Source of the DNA: DT-110 sp030148525
GTDB lineage: Bacteria; Bacteroidota; Bacteroidia; Chitinophagales; Saprospiraceae
Assembly (NCBI GenBank): GCA_965227445.1
Contig: OZ245751.1
Location: 3,968,001 to 4,032,000 of the forward strand
Reading direction: 5' to 3'
DNA length: 64,000 nucleotides
Positions 28,158 through 37,800 of this stretch are shown one piece after another. Numbering within the stretch: position 1 is the stretch's first letter; each line of letters starts with the position of its first letter. Both the position numbers and the translations under genes were made by a program. The notes beneath the pieces were generated by a model. The model saw only the letters and a program-made list of their open reading frames with translations. It was not told the DNA's origin and did no database searches.

Positions 28158-28161
28158 TTAG

Positions 28162-28833
28162 TTAAACAAGGCTATTATCGTAAGCTATTTTTATCAGGCC
28201 GGCCGTATTACTGACGCCCAACTTCCGCATGATGTTTTTGCGGTGAACACTTACCGTCTGGTCACTTATGAACAACTCTTGTGCAATTTCCTTATTGCTC
28301 AGGGCTTCGGTGATCAGGTTTAGAACCTCCAGTTCACGCTTAGTTAAATAGTACTTGCGAATAAACCGTTCTTCAAAGGAGGGTTGGTCGTCAGCAGTCT
28401 TGGGTTGACTTTTAAGAGCCTGGTGAGATTTAATGTGTACCCCGGCCCCGACGTAGGTCTTCCCACTCAGCACCGATTTGATGGCCCCAAACAGGGCATC
28501 CGGACGTTCCTTTTTCAGCAAATACCCATCGGTCCCGTTGCGAAAAGCTGTTTTTACAATATTAGCATCGTTGTACCGGCTGAATACTAATATAGCCGGA
28601 CGGGCTGGTCGGGCGCCCAGCGCCTTAATAACACTCAGGCCGTCACTACCCGACAGGTTTAGATCGAGAATTAATAAGTCCGCATGGTTCAGAGACTGAT
28701 CCTTTAGTAGATCTTTACCATCGGAATGACAAGCCAGGATATCTATCTCGGAGGCCTTTTCAGTAAAGATCGATCGCAGACCTTCAATAAACAGAGGCTG
28801 ATCGTCTGCAATGACCGTCTTAATCACTTTCAT
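28162..28833 (-). CDS. NarL/LuxR-family response regulator (orphan)
   Basis: 223 residues. An N-terminal receiver domain has acidic residues D10-D11, phospho-acceptor D57 (LLILDLNLSG) and Lys near 107 (GYLLKKE). A C-terminal LuxR-type helix-turn-helix follows: LTKRELEVLNLITEALSNKEIAQELF, then VSVHRKNIMRKLGVSN. It binds DNA as a dimer after phosphorylation by a histidine kinase. No kinase gene is adjacent; the nearest complete kinase, at 54968-56875, has its own regulator. It lies upstream of, and on the same strand as, the highly biased surface gene (418-base gap), which makes that gene a candidate target; this is inference from position. Confidence 0.92.
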   Translation of the reverse strand: MKVIKTVIADDQPLFIEGLRSIFTEKASEIDILACHSDGKDLLKDQSLNHADLLILDLNLSGSDGLSVIKALGARPARPAILVFSRYNDANIVKTAFRNGTDGYLLKKERPDALFGAIKSVLSGKTYVGAGVHIKSHQALKSQPKTADDQPSFEERFIRKYYLTKRELEVLNLITEALSNKEIAQELFISDQTVSVHRKNIMRKLGVSNTAGLIKIAYDNSLV

Positions 28834-29226
28834 AAGTCAGTTTTTGGAATTGTGTTCTATGAGATTATCGTGTGTATGTTCCTGCCAGCACCAAATGAAC
28901 GTTATTTACACGTCATCAGGTATTCAGTCATAGTAATTAGAAGTGCACCTGACCATACGACAGGACATTCATTTCACTATTTGCCTGCCAAGGGAACAAG
29001 CAACTGAATGATTTACTCTTTAAGCGATTTGAGGAAAGTAAGCCTGGTCCTCAAAGAATAATAAGGGTAGCGCGGGGTAGATTAGGTGGGTAAGCTACTA
29101 AAATTATCCACTAATTACAATTAACCTGGTTCCCTTAACGATTTACTATTTCCAGGCTGTTCCAATTGGGCAAAAACGCCAAAAGGAAGAAAGGCAGGGC
29201 GTTATTCAGCTTTTTCGACTTGCTCC
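28834..29226. other. Intergenic, no gene seen
   Basis: 393 bases between the response regulator and fadH, both on minus. It should hold the regulator's promoter. A plus-strand frame overlapping the regulator (28726-29007) has no coding character. No hairpin followed by a T-run is visible after fadH. Confidence 0.5.
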
Positions 29227-31254
29227 TTACAGGATGGCAGCCAGACGAGTGGCCTGATCAATGGCCCGTTTGGCATCGAGTTCCCGGGCTTCGTCTGATC
29301 CACCAGCCAAATGCACGGTACATCCTGCTTCGAGTAAGGGGGCCTGCAGGTCTCGCAGCGATTCCTGCCCGGCACATACAATTACATGGTCGACCTCCAG
29401 TACTCTTGAGGACCCTTCATGCGTGAGGTGGAGTCCCTGATCATCCACTCGCTGGTATTGAACACCAGACAGGAACTGAACTTCTTTTTTGCGCAAGCTG
29501 CTGCGATGAATCCAACCGGTCGTTTTCCCGAGATTTGCTCCTGGTTTATGTGTGGAACGCTGGCACAAATAGACGGTGCGTTTGGGCGTAGTGACGGTTG
29601 CTTCCATGAGGCCTCCCCGGTTATTGTATTCCTGATCGATGCCCCACTCCCGGGCAAAACCAGCTACCTGTCCATCCGCTGGTTCCTCCACATGGGTCAG
29701 AAATTCGGCTACATCAAAACCAATGCCTCCGGCCCCAATGATCGCCACCCGGTCCCCCACTCTCTTCCGGTGCCGCAGTACATCGATATACCCCAATACA
29801 CTGGGATGGTCAATACCCTCTAAGCTAATGTTGCGGGGAGTTACTCCCGTGGCCAGCACCACATGGTCAAAGCCCCCCTCAATCAATTCCTTGCTAGTGA
29901 CCCGATGATTAAGTTTGACGTCCACCCCGTGTTTTTCCAGCATAACCCGGAAATAGCGTATGGTTTCGTGAAATTCTTCCTTTCCCGGGATCTGCTTTGC
30001 CATATTGAATTGCCCCCCAATCTCGCCTGCTGCTTCGAATAAGGTCACCCGGTGCCCCCTGTTTGCTGCCGTAGTAGCTGCCGCCAGTCCAGCCGGGCCC
30101 GCGCCAACTACGGCTATCTTTTTAAGGTCACTGGCTGGTTTGATCTGCAGGGACGTTTCGTATCCGGCCCTTGGGTTTACTAAGCAGGATGCCTGTTTAC
30201 GCTCAAATATATGATCCAGACAAGCCTGGTTACAGGCGATGCACGTGTTGATTTCACGGGCTTTTTGTTGCCGGGCCTTTTGCACGAAGAACGGGTCTGC
30301 TAAAAATGGGCGGGCCATGGAAATCATGTCTGCATGCCCCTTCTCCAATATGGACTCTGCCTTTTCCGGCGTATTTATCCGATTGGTAGTTATCAAGGGT
30401 ATGCTTACTTTCCCCATCAATCGTTTGGTAACCCAGCTAAATCCACCGCGGGGCACCATGGTGGCGATCGTTGGTACTCTGGCTTCGTGCCAGCCGATTC
30501 CCGTATTTATGATGGTCGCACCCGCAGCTTCTATTTTTTTGGCCAAAGCCACTACCTCTTCCCAGCTACTGCCATCGTGGACTAAATCAAGCATGGATAA
30601 CCGATAGATCAGAATAAAATCAGGACCTACTGCTTCACGGGTCCTGGCTACAATTTCTAACGGGAACCGTATCCGTTGTTCGTAAGGGCCACCCCAGTCA
30701 TCTTTCCGTTTATTAGTCTTCTTAACGATAAACTGATTTATCAGATACCCTTCCGATCCCATCACTTCGACCCCGTCGTATCCGGCTTCTCTGGCTAATA
30801 CTGCACTGCGCACAAAGGCCCGAATAGTTTTCTCCACCCCACGGGAAGAGAGCGTCCAGGGCTTAAACGGAGAAATGGGCGACTTTATCGGCGAAGGAGC
30901 TACTGCCAGTGGATGATACCCATACCTGCCGGCGTGCAATATCTGCATGCAGATGCGACCACCTTCCGCATGTACCGCCTGCGTAATTACCGAATGTTTC
31001 CTGGCCTCCGAACGGGTACTCATCTTGGCCGAAAACGGACCTACCCAACCTGCCCGGTTCGGTGCTATACCCCCCGTCACCATGAGCCCTGCTTCTCCGG
31101 CAGCTCGCTCGGCAAAATAGGCCGCCATTTTCTGAAAACCGTTTTTGGATTCTTCCAGACCAGTATGCATCGAGCCCATCAGTACCCGATTAGGTAAAGT
31201 AGTGAATCCTAAATCGAGCGGTTCAAACAGGTTCGGATATAGAGGGTGTGCCAT
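29227..31254 (-). CDS. fadH: 2,4-dienoyl-CoA reductase, NADPH dependent (FadH type)
   Basis: 675 residues, matching the usual length of about 672. An N-terminal old-yellow-enzyme TIM barrel (PLYPNLFEPLDLGFTTLPNRVLMGSMHTGLE; active-site region EGYLINQFI) is followed by a 4Fe-4S motif CIACNQACLDHIFERKQASC (C-x2-C-x3-C-x11-C). FAD (VVGAGPAGLAAATTAANRG) and NADPH (IIGAGGIGFDVAEFL) domains complete it. It reduces 2,4-dienoyl-CoA in beta-oxidation of unsaturated fatty acids, passing electrons from NADPH through FAD and the cluster to FMN. The ATG at 31254 is used; the longer frame to 31326 adds 24 residues that do not fit the family. It is a housekeeping gene inside the surface region, set off by the terminator at 31325-31362. 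Confidence 0.95.
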   Translation of the reverse strand: MAHPLYPNLFEPLDLGFTTLPNRVLMGSMHTGLEESKNGFQKMAAYFAERAAGEAGLMVTGGIAPNRAGWVGPFSAKMSTRSEARKHSVITQAVHAEGGRICMQILHAGRYGYHPLAVAPSPIKSPISPFKPWTLSSRGVEKTIRAFVRSAVLAREAGYDGVEVMGSEGYLINQFIVKKTNKRKDDWGGPYEQRIRFPLEIVARTREAVGPDFILIYRLSMLDLVHDGSSWEEVVALAKKIEAAGATIINTGIGWHEARVPTIATMVPRGGFSWVTKRLMGKVSIPLITTNRINTPEKAESILEKGHADMISMARPFLADPFFVQKARQQKAREINTCIACNQACLDHIFERKQASCLVNPRAGYETSLQIKPASDLKKIAVVGAGPAGLAAATTAANRGHRVTLFEAAGEIGGQFNMAKQIPGKEEFHETIRYFRVMLEKHGVDVKLNHRVTSKELIEGGFDHVVLATGVTPRNISLEGIDHPSVLGYIDVLRHRKRVGDRVAIIGAGGIGFDVAEFLTHVEEPADGQVAGFAREWGIDQEYNNRGGLMEATVTTPKRTVYLCQRSTHKPGANLGKTTGWIHRSSLRKKEVQFLSGVQYQRVDDQGLHLTHEGSSRVLEVDHVIVCAGQESLRDLQAPLLEAGCTVHLAGGSDEARELDAKRAIDQATRLAAIL

Positions 31255-31324
31255 GGATGGTTTTGTTTTAGAAGCTGTTTGAATACAAAATAGCGAAAAT
31301 TCGCAAAAGCAGGTCCTTTGCGAC

Positions 31325-31362
31325 AAAAAAGAAGAGGGATACCAGAACAGCTGGTATCCCTC
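31325..31362 (-). terminator. Intrinsic terminator of the peroxidase gene
   Basis: GAGGGATACCAG/CTGGTATCCCTC (31334-31345 with 31351-31362), a 12-bp perfect stem with loop AACAG, then TTCTTTTTT on the minus strand. It lies 36 bases past the stop. Confidence 0.92.
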
Positions 31363-31397
31363 GGGGAACGATGGGCTAGATCATTTGCACTTACGTG

Positions 31398-34328
31398 CTA
31401 TTCTTTGGTCACCCGTATCATTTGCCGGGTAACAGATTGCTCACCCATTTGCACCTGGTATTGATAAATGCCGGCGGCTTCCATAGTTGTTCCCGGCTCC
31501 AGCTGGAATTGGTGCTCGCCCGGGCTCACCGTTTGTTGCTGTTGCAAAACAATCCGCCCCTGGGCATCAGAAACCGTCAGGGTCACCTGTCCCGCTTCAG
31601 GAATAAAATACCGGATGGTAGTGTTTTGTGTAAAAGGATTCGGCTCATTTTGTTCCACCCGAAACGTACCGGCCATCGGGGCCTGCTCGCCAGAGAACAA
31701 TACCTGCAAAGGTTTCGGTTCGTCATCCGGACGATACGACTCCGGTTGCAAATTAGCCGCCTGGAAATTCATATAGGCGCTCAGGCTGCCTGACTGGCGA
31801 GCCTTAAAAAACAGCGTAACCATGGGTTCTTCCGTAGTCATGGTAACACCACGTGTAGAAGGGTCATGCCAGGAGAATAACAACCGCCCTTCGTCAGCCA
31901 CAACACCCACATTTGAATCACTCCAGTTTTTTAACTGACTGCTCTCAGCCCGCAGGTATTCCAGTACCTGCGGATTGTAGGTTAGGCCAAACTGCCAGCC
32001 GGTCCACACTGCTGCCTGCTCGGGTGTGAGCGTGACAGCAATTTCATTGCCTTGGGTAAAGGATTGATCATCTGCCAGCAGCGTCAATCCACCTGCAAAA
32101 GAACGAGTTTCCGCCTGCTGAGCAGCAGAGGTGGTCAGAGCACTTCCGTTCAAATCGCCCAATTTAATCGCGATATAATTCCGTTCGCTATCCTTGGATA
32201 GCAGATCGAACTCTAACTCACTGGTAACATTGTCGGCAAATGGATCAGTAGGATCAGAAAAGACGTGATCAGCCGGAATAAAGCGCCAGGCCGGGGCTCC
32301 GCCAAAATCAGTTGCCACCGATAAAATAACCCGGCGCATTTTTATTAAATCCAGCGTAGTAATGCTCCCCGAGAGGTCCACATCAGCGGCCAAAATCTTA
32401 TAAGGTGAGGTAAGCGGACTGCGTCCCAAGATGTGTTTCTGCACTAAGACCATGTCAAACGTAGTTACCCCATTCTGATAATCCTTTTTGCTCTTGGTCG
32501 CAGTCATTTTTTTGGCAAAACACCCCGGAATGCTGGATAATTCAAAGTTACCCTCTTCGGAGGTTACACTTTGCATAGTCCCATTTGATAATAACAGGTC
32601 GATCACCACATCCGAAACAGGATTGCCTTCCTCGGTCCAGATACGACCAGAAAGGTCAACTACCATATTGTCACAGATTTCATTGTGCGGCATGGCCTCA
32701 AACACATTGGACTGCATGAGTTTGATATCCGTATTTCGCATGATAATATCGTGCATAGTTGTATTGCGGATAAGGTCTTTTTCCGATTGGGATAAAACCG
32801 GGTCATTCTCGTAGAAAAACCGGTCACCATCGCGCAACAACCCAAATTGCACTATCATAAACTGTTTGATAGTTTCCCCGAATAAATCTCCATCTGAGGC
32901 TTTATCTTCAGCGAGCATACCTACCCATGGATCAATCTCTTCAACATCGCGGTATAACCCCAACAACCGACCGGAAACGCGCTGATCCGAATTGATCTCC
33001 CGAAACAACTGATACGGCTCGAGACCAAGCGCTACCCGTATAGAATTGAAACCGGGTAATCCACGCTCACGACCACGGTTAATATTGATGGAAGCAAGGT
33101 CCAGGCCCGGGCTTCCCGGAGGTCCAAAGAGGAAGTTCCGGATGTCATTCACTACCCGCTGATCAAAAGATTGCTGAACCTGCACGGCCATCCCCTTTAT
33201 GAATGGATCAATACCACCATCTTCCATCACCGCCAGCGGATTAAAAAAGGCCCGTCGCAGAGGAAGAGGTCCCTCCGGATGGACCGAGCCGTCGTTCATA
33301 ACGCGCTGGAGATTGGCATTTAGCAGGGTGTGTCCAACCCGGAAAGCAGCAGCCGTGAACGCATTGAATAACTGAGCGTGCGCCCTGGGGTCATACCCGG
33401 AATAAGGGGGCAAATCAACCCCCATTGCGGGCAGCCACTCATTGTAGACAATCGATTGGAGCTTTCCAATAACGATTTTACGCGCATGCAGATAAAGCTC
33501 TTCATCGCCCCAATCCGGATGTTCTTCTTTTAATTCATCGCACACCAGATTGTGTTCGCGAACAAACAACGTGTGAAAGCTGAGCAGTAGAGTATTTTCA
33601 TTTGCACGGACATCGCCGGCTACAAATTGCTTACGGATCAGACCTACCGGATTGTCCATTTCTGGTGCCTCCCGGTCGACTTCATCCTGAAATTCACCCG
33701 TTACGGTATTGAACGGAAGCATATTTTCGCTGGACACTTTTAGCTTACCGTCAACGAATGAACGCAACCAGGCCGCCCGCTCATTATCGGAGCCGTAGAT
33801 TCCCGACCCGTCGATATAGGCGGTTATTACATTAGGGTGACGCCGCGGATTGTCCGTGCTGGTTCCGGTGGACTGGTCAAATACGTTGCGGTGCATGGCA
33901 ATAGTTGCGGAACCAGTCTCGCGCGGATCGAAATAGGAGTCTCCGGTAGGTACGGCAATAGACGCATCCTCTTGTCCATCCGGAGTCAGTCCGATATCGT
34001 GGTCAATGAACTGCCCGAATACCCAGGTGAAGTCACTGAGTTGCAGCGGATCGTGGATCATAAAATCCTGGGCGAAAATCTCATTGGAAATATCCCGCGG
34101 GTTGGGTCGGTTAATGCCTCCGGGCGCAGAAATACCATCTGAATACCCCATTTGACCGGTTATCAACAACAGGTTTTCAAAGGCACTACCCCATTCGGGA
34201 TTCTGCAAATTGTTATAGGTACCGTCGATGGTCCGGTACAAGTTTCGATCGAGATCCTGTGCTATTACAGTAGTTCCAAGCAACCAGGTCAAACCAAGCA
34301 CGAGGCCAAATTGTAAAGGTCGTCTCAT
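31398..34328 (-). CDS. Secreted animal-type haem peroxidase with dockerin-like, cohesin-like and T9SS type A sorting domains
   Basis: 976 residues. A signal peptide (FGLVLGLTWLLGTTVIAQ) precedes an animal haem peroxidase domain (about 25-560). The distal His is in FGQFIDHDIGL (about 105-115), the catalytic Arg in AGDVRANENTLLLSFHTLFVREHN, and the proximal His in AFRVGHTLLNANL. After it come a carboxypeptidase-regulatory-like module, a dockerin-like pair (NGVTTFDMVLVQKHILG; ADVDLSGSITTLDLIKMRRV; about 610-665), a cohesin-like sandwich (about 755-880) and a type A sorting domain (VEQNEPNPFTQNTTIRYF ... VTRQMIRVTKE). The family oxidises halides or phenolics with hydrogen peroxide; the substrate is unknown. 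Roles in defence, biofilm cross-linking or tyrosine coupling of the surface layer are possible. The tail is the same as in the three HYR-like proteins. Confidence 0.93.
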   Translation of the reverse strand: MRRPLQFGLVLGLTWLLGTTVIAQDLDRNLYRTIDGTYNNLQNPEWGSAFENLLLITGQMGYSDGISAPGGINRPNPRDISNEIFAQDFMIHDPLQLSDFTWVFGQFIDHDIGLTPDGQEDASIAVPTGDSYFDPRETGSATIAMHRNVFDQSTGTSTDNPRRHPNVITAYIDGSGIYGSDNERAAWLRSFVDGKLKVSSENMLPFNTVTGEFQDEVDREAPEMDNPVGLIRKQFVAGDVRANENTLLLSFHTLFVREHNLVCDELKEEHPDWGDEELYLHARKIVIGKLQSIVYNEWLPAMGVDLPPYSGYDPRAHAQLFNAFTAAAFRVGHTLLNANLQRVMNDGSVHPEGPLPLRRAFFNPLAVMEDGGIDPFIKGMAVQVQQSFDQRVVNDIRNFLFGPPGSPGLDLASININRGRERGLPGFNSIRVALGLEPYQLFREINSDQRVSGRLLGLYRDVEEIDPWVGMLAEDKASDGDLFGETIKQFMIVQFGLLRDGDRFFYENDPVLSQSEKDLIRNTTMHDIIMRNTDIKLMQSNVFEAMPHNEICDNMVVDLSGRIWTEEGNPVSDVVIDLLLSNGTMQSVTSEEGNFELSSIPGCFAKKMTATKSKKDYQNGVTTFDMVLVQKHILGRSPLTSPYKILAADVDLSGSITTLDLIKMRRVILSVATDFGGAPAWRFIPADHVFSDPTDPFADNVTSELEFDLLSKDSERNYIAIKLGDLNGSALTTSAAQQAETRSFAGGLTLLADDQSFTQGNEIAVTLTPEQAAVWTGWQFGLTYNPQVLEYLRAESSQLKNWSDSNVGVVADEGRLLFSWHDPSTRGVTMTTEEPMVTLFFKARQSGSLSAYMNFQAANLQPESYRPDDEPKPLQVLFSGEQAPMAGTFRVEQNEPNPFTQNTTIRYFIPEAGQVTLTVSDAQGRIVLQQQQTVSPGEHQFQLEPGTTMEAAGIYQYQVQMGEQSVTRQMIRVTKE

Positions 34329-34845
34329 ATTTTTTTATTTTGCTCATGGGTTTTCATTCGCGGTTCGTCCGCAAAATTTTGTATATAGTAGAAGTAGCAG
34401 CAATTCAACCGAAAATCTATCCACTGATCAAATTGTAACCCCTTGATCGCGGAACAATTCTTCGGAAACACTGATTTTAAGGGGGTAAACTACGTCCAAA
34501 AATACATTTTTTGGACGTAATAGTGACCTAATACAACAGTAAATTGTTCTTTATCTTAGCATGGCTTTTGTAATTTTCTTAGGTGCCAACTCCTTAATTT
34601 TCAGTTAAACTAGGGCTTTAACCCACCTAAACAGCTTATAAATCAGTTCAGTAAAAAGAACGTTTTCGGTTCTATGTCTGCGCGCCTATCCAGGCGCGAT
34701 TCCGGACCGAATACAGTCGGGTGATTTTTGAGGGGGACTAAAATGTCCTCCTCTTTTTTTTGCCAACTGTCAAGAAACCGCTTCCGTATACTATTCAGGG
34801 AGACATACGTTTCATTCGCAGCGGTTGTTCTGTATTACGTCGATT
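34329..34845. other. Divergent intergenic region
   Basis: About 500 bases between the peroxidase and the outer-membrane protein gene, which should contain both promoters. It is AT-rich with the inverted repeat at 34491-34519. The stretch 34740-34830 contains short open frames only. No RNA gene was recognised. Confidence 0.45.
34491..34519. promoter_or_regulatory. 12-bp perfect inverted repeat, possible operator or bidirectional hairpin
   Basis: TACGTCCAAAAA (34491-34502) and its exact complement TTTTTGGACGTA (34508-34519) are separated by five bases. It lies about 160 bases before the peroxidase start and over 300 before the plus-strand gene. The A/T ends resemble a terminator, but there is no gene ending here. 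Confidence 0.5.
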
Positions 34846-37800
34846 ATGATCCGGGGATGTTTATGGATTCTTATGCTGATTATTGGCCTGAGTGGTATCT
34901 GCACCGCCCAGAACCCTGTATCCAGTACCCTTCGCAACCTATCCCTTGACCAGCCAATACCCGACAGCCTGACATTGGATACCCTGCTCGTTTTGCCGGC
35001 TACTATACAAGTCACCCACGCGGAAACCAACCAAGTGCTCGATTCCAGTCGGTGGACTTACCGTCAAAACACCTTGTTTTGGCGATCAGAGCCCCCCGAA
35101 TATCCAATTACGATCAATTACCGGGTGCTGCCTTTCCCGCGTCAAACGACCTTTTCATGGCTTGATTCCAGTCGCTGGATAAATCCTGCTGATGCCCCTT
35201 CCGCACCGCGACCTGTCGGGGAATCAACCGCCGGAAACACCTTGTTTGGCAATCAAAACCTCGATTATTCCGGTAGCTTCGCCAGGGGGCTTTCCTTCGG
35301 CAATCGGCAAAACCTCGTACTGAACTCCGCCTTTAATCTGCAGCTGGCAGGTGACCTGGGTGATGATTTTTCCATTCTGGCCGCTATTACCGACGAAAAT
35401 ATTCCCCTGCAACCCGAAGGAAATACGCAACAACTCCGAGACTTTGACCGGGTGTATGTTCAGATTAACCGCGGAGCTACGCAGCTAACAGCCGGCGACT
35501 ATGAACTTAGCCCCTCACCCAGCTATTTTATGCGCTTCTTTAAGAACCTGCAGGGTGCTACCGTTTCAAACGAAGTAGATATCGGAAATGGCCGCTTGAC
35601 CAACCGCGCCGGCATTGCCATCACCCGCGGACAGTTTGCCCGGCAAAACCTTCCGTTGACCGAAGGTAACCAGGGCCCCTACCGGTTACAGGGCAATCAG
35701 GGAGAGCGCTTCATTATCGTGCTCGCGGGAACCGAACGCGTGTACCTGAATGGGCGCCGTTTGACCCGGGGTATAGAACAGGACTACGTCATCGATTACA
35801 ACCTGGGGGAAATAACCTTCACTGCTCAGGTCTTCATCAAACGGGAAAGCCGGGTTATCGTCGAATTCGAGTACGCCGACCAGAACTACCTGCGCAGCCT
35901 ATCCCTGTTGGATTCCCGCTACGAATCCCAAAAAGCCACCGTGTACGCCCAATGGTATCGCCAGCAAGATAGCCGAAACAGTACCCTGACGCTCCAGCTT
36001 AGCGAGGAAGACCGGGATGTGCTATTCCGTGCCGGAGATGACCCCGAAAAGGCCGTTGTTTCAGGTGTTCAACCTCTCGACAATGCCAACCCCACCCGGG
36101 CTACCTACCGACTGACTGATACCCTTTCCAACGCCTGCCCTGTTGCGGATTCCGTGTTGGTATTCACTACTCGTACCGATATTCCCCTGTACACGGCCCG
36201 GTTCAGCTTTGTAGGTAATGGGAAGGGGAACTACCGCCAATCCGATGGCAGCCTCGCCAATGAACCGGTATACGAATGGATTCCTCCCGACCCCCTCACC
36301 TGCGAACCACGGGGCGACTACGCTCCGGTCATCCAATTGCCCACCCCCCAACAGCAACAGTTATTGGTGGCAGGTGCAGAAGTCAATATCTCCGAACGAT
36401 CCCGTTTTCGGGCCGAATGGGCAACCAGTAGCCTGGATTTGAACCGTTTTTCTCCCCGGGATGATTCCGATGACGGGGCCGCCGCATTGTATACCCAGTT
36501 TCAACAAGATATTCCACTTTCATCCCGGGCGGAAGGATGGAACCTGACTACAGATATCCAGTACGAATTCAAAGAGGCTTCTTTTCAGTTTATCAACCCC
36601 TACCGGCCACAGGAATTTCTTCGCACCTGGAGCCTTACCGACTTCCAGGGTCTCGGCACGGTAAACCCGGCCGATGAACACCTTATTCGCAATCGCATCG
36701 GATTCAATCACCCGGAATTCGGCTATGCCCGCTATGGTCTCGATTATTTTTCGCGCGGCAGCGGCTACTCCGGCCTGCGACATGGATTGGAGACTAACCT
36801 GCAAACTGAAAAAAGTCAGCTCCTTATCCAGACCAGTCTATTGAACGCCCAAACGGCTGAGGATAATCGCTCCTTTTGGCAACCAGATATCCAGCTACGA
36901 CGGCAACTACCCTTTCAGCGCAAGTGGACCATCACCGCCGGATACCGGGGTGAATCCAACCGTCGGGAAACAATAGCCACCGACTCCCTGCAGGCGTCGA
37001 GTTATGCTTTCCGGGAGTGGTGGGCAGGCCTGGAAGGAGGTGACTCAACCGCTTTCAATTGGCAATTGGAATATGAACGACGCACCGATCAACTGCCTCA
37101 ACAAAACACCCTGGCAAGTGCGCTCCAGGCCAGCAGTTGGATAGTAAACACCCGGTATGCAGCTGCTAAAAACTGGCAGCTCAAAGGACGCTTGCAATAC
37201 CGGTCCCTGGAGGTGAACAATAGGGACTTGACTGAAGAAACCGGTGGTAATACCTTTTTAGGGCGCTTACAGCAAAACCTCTCCCCGGGCAATGGAATTA
37301 TCCGTCTGTCAACAGTTTACGAACTGGGAACCGGACAGGAGCCGCGAATCGACTTCACCTACATTCGCGTTGCCACCGGAGAGGGGCAATACATTTGGCT
37401 GGATTCTCTGTACAATAATGACAGCCTCATTCAACCCAACGAAATGGAGATCGCCCCTTTTCCCGATCAGGCAAATTACGTGCGGGTTTCGCGGGTAACG
37501 AATGACTTCATCCGAACCCGCAATGTCATGCTCAACCAAAGTGTATCAGTCATCCCCCGCATTTTATGGTTTTCCGAAAAGGATAACCTAAAGGCCCTCC
37601 TGGCAAGGTTTTCCACCCAGTCTTCCCTGCGAATTCAGCGAAAGACCAGTGGTGGGAATGGTGGTACGCTCTTCAATCCCTTCCAGCTCAATGTCGTGGA
37701 TAGTAACCTGGTAGCCCTGAGCAGCGGTATGCAGCACACCCTCTTCTTCAATCGGGGAAAGCCCGTCTTTGAATCCCAGGTGGGGCTCATTGATAATCGT

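Larger units (their letters stand above)
27744..28161. other. Leader/promoter region of the highly biased surface gene
   Basis: 418 bases without a gene. The minus strand carries TATATTTG (plus 28110-28117), an exact match to the Bacteroidota -7 box TAnnTTTG, which would give a leader of about 360 bases. No convincing -33 box is seen. The stretch nearest the gene is AT-rich (27770-27960). A palindrome AATACCTT-aatg-AAGGTATT lies at 28138-28157 beside the response-regulator stop. Confidence 0.45.

Noticed and set aside
28834..29226. Possible tRNA or small RNA in the larger intergenic gaps
   Set aside because: No cloverleaf, T-loop GGTTCRA box or conserved RNA pattern could be found by eye in these gaps.
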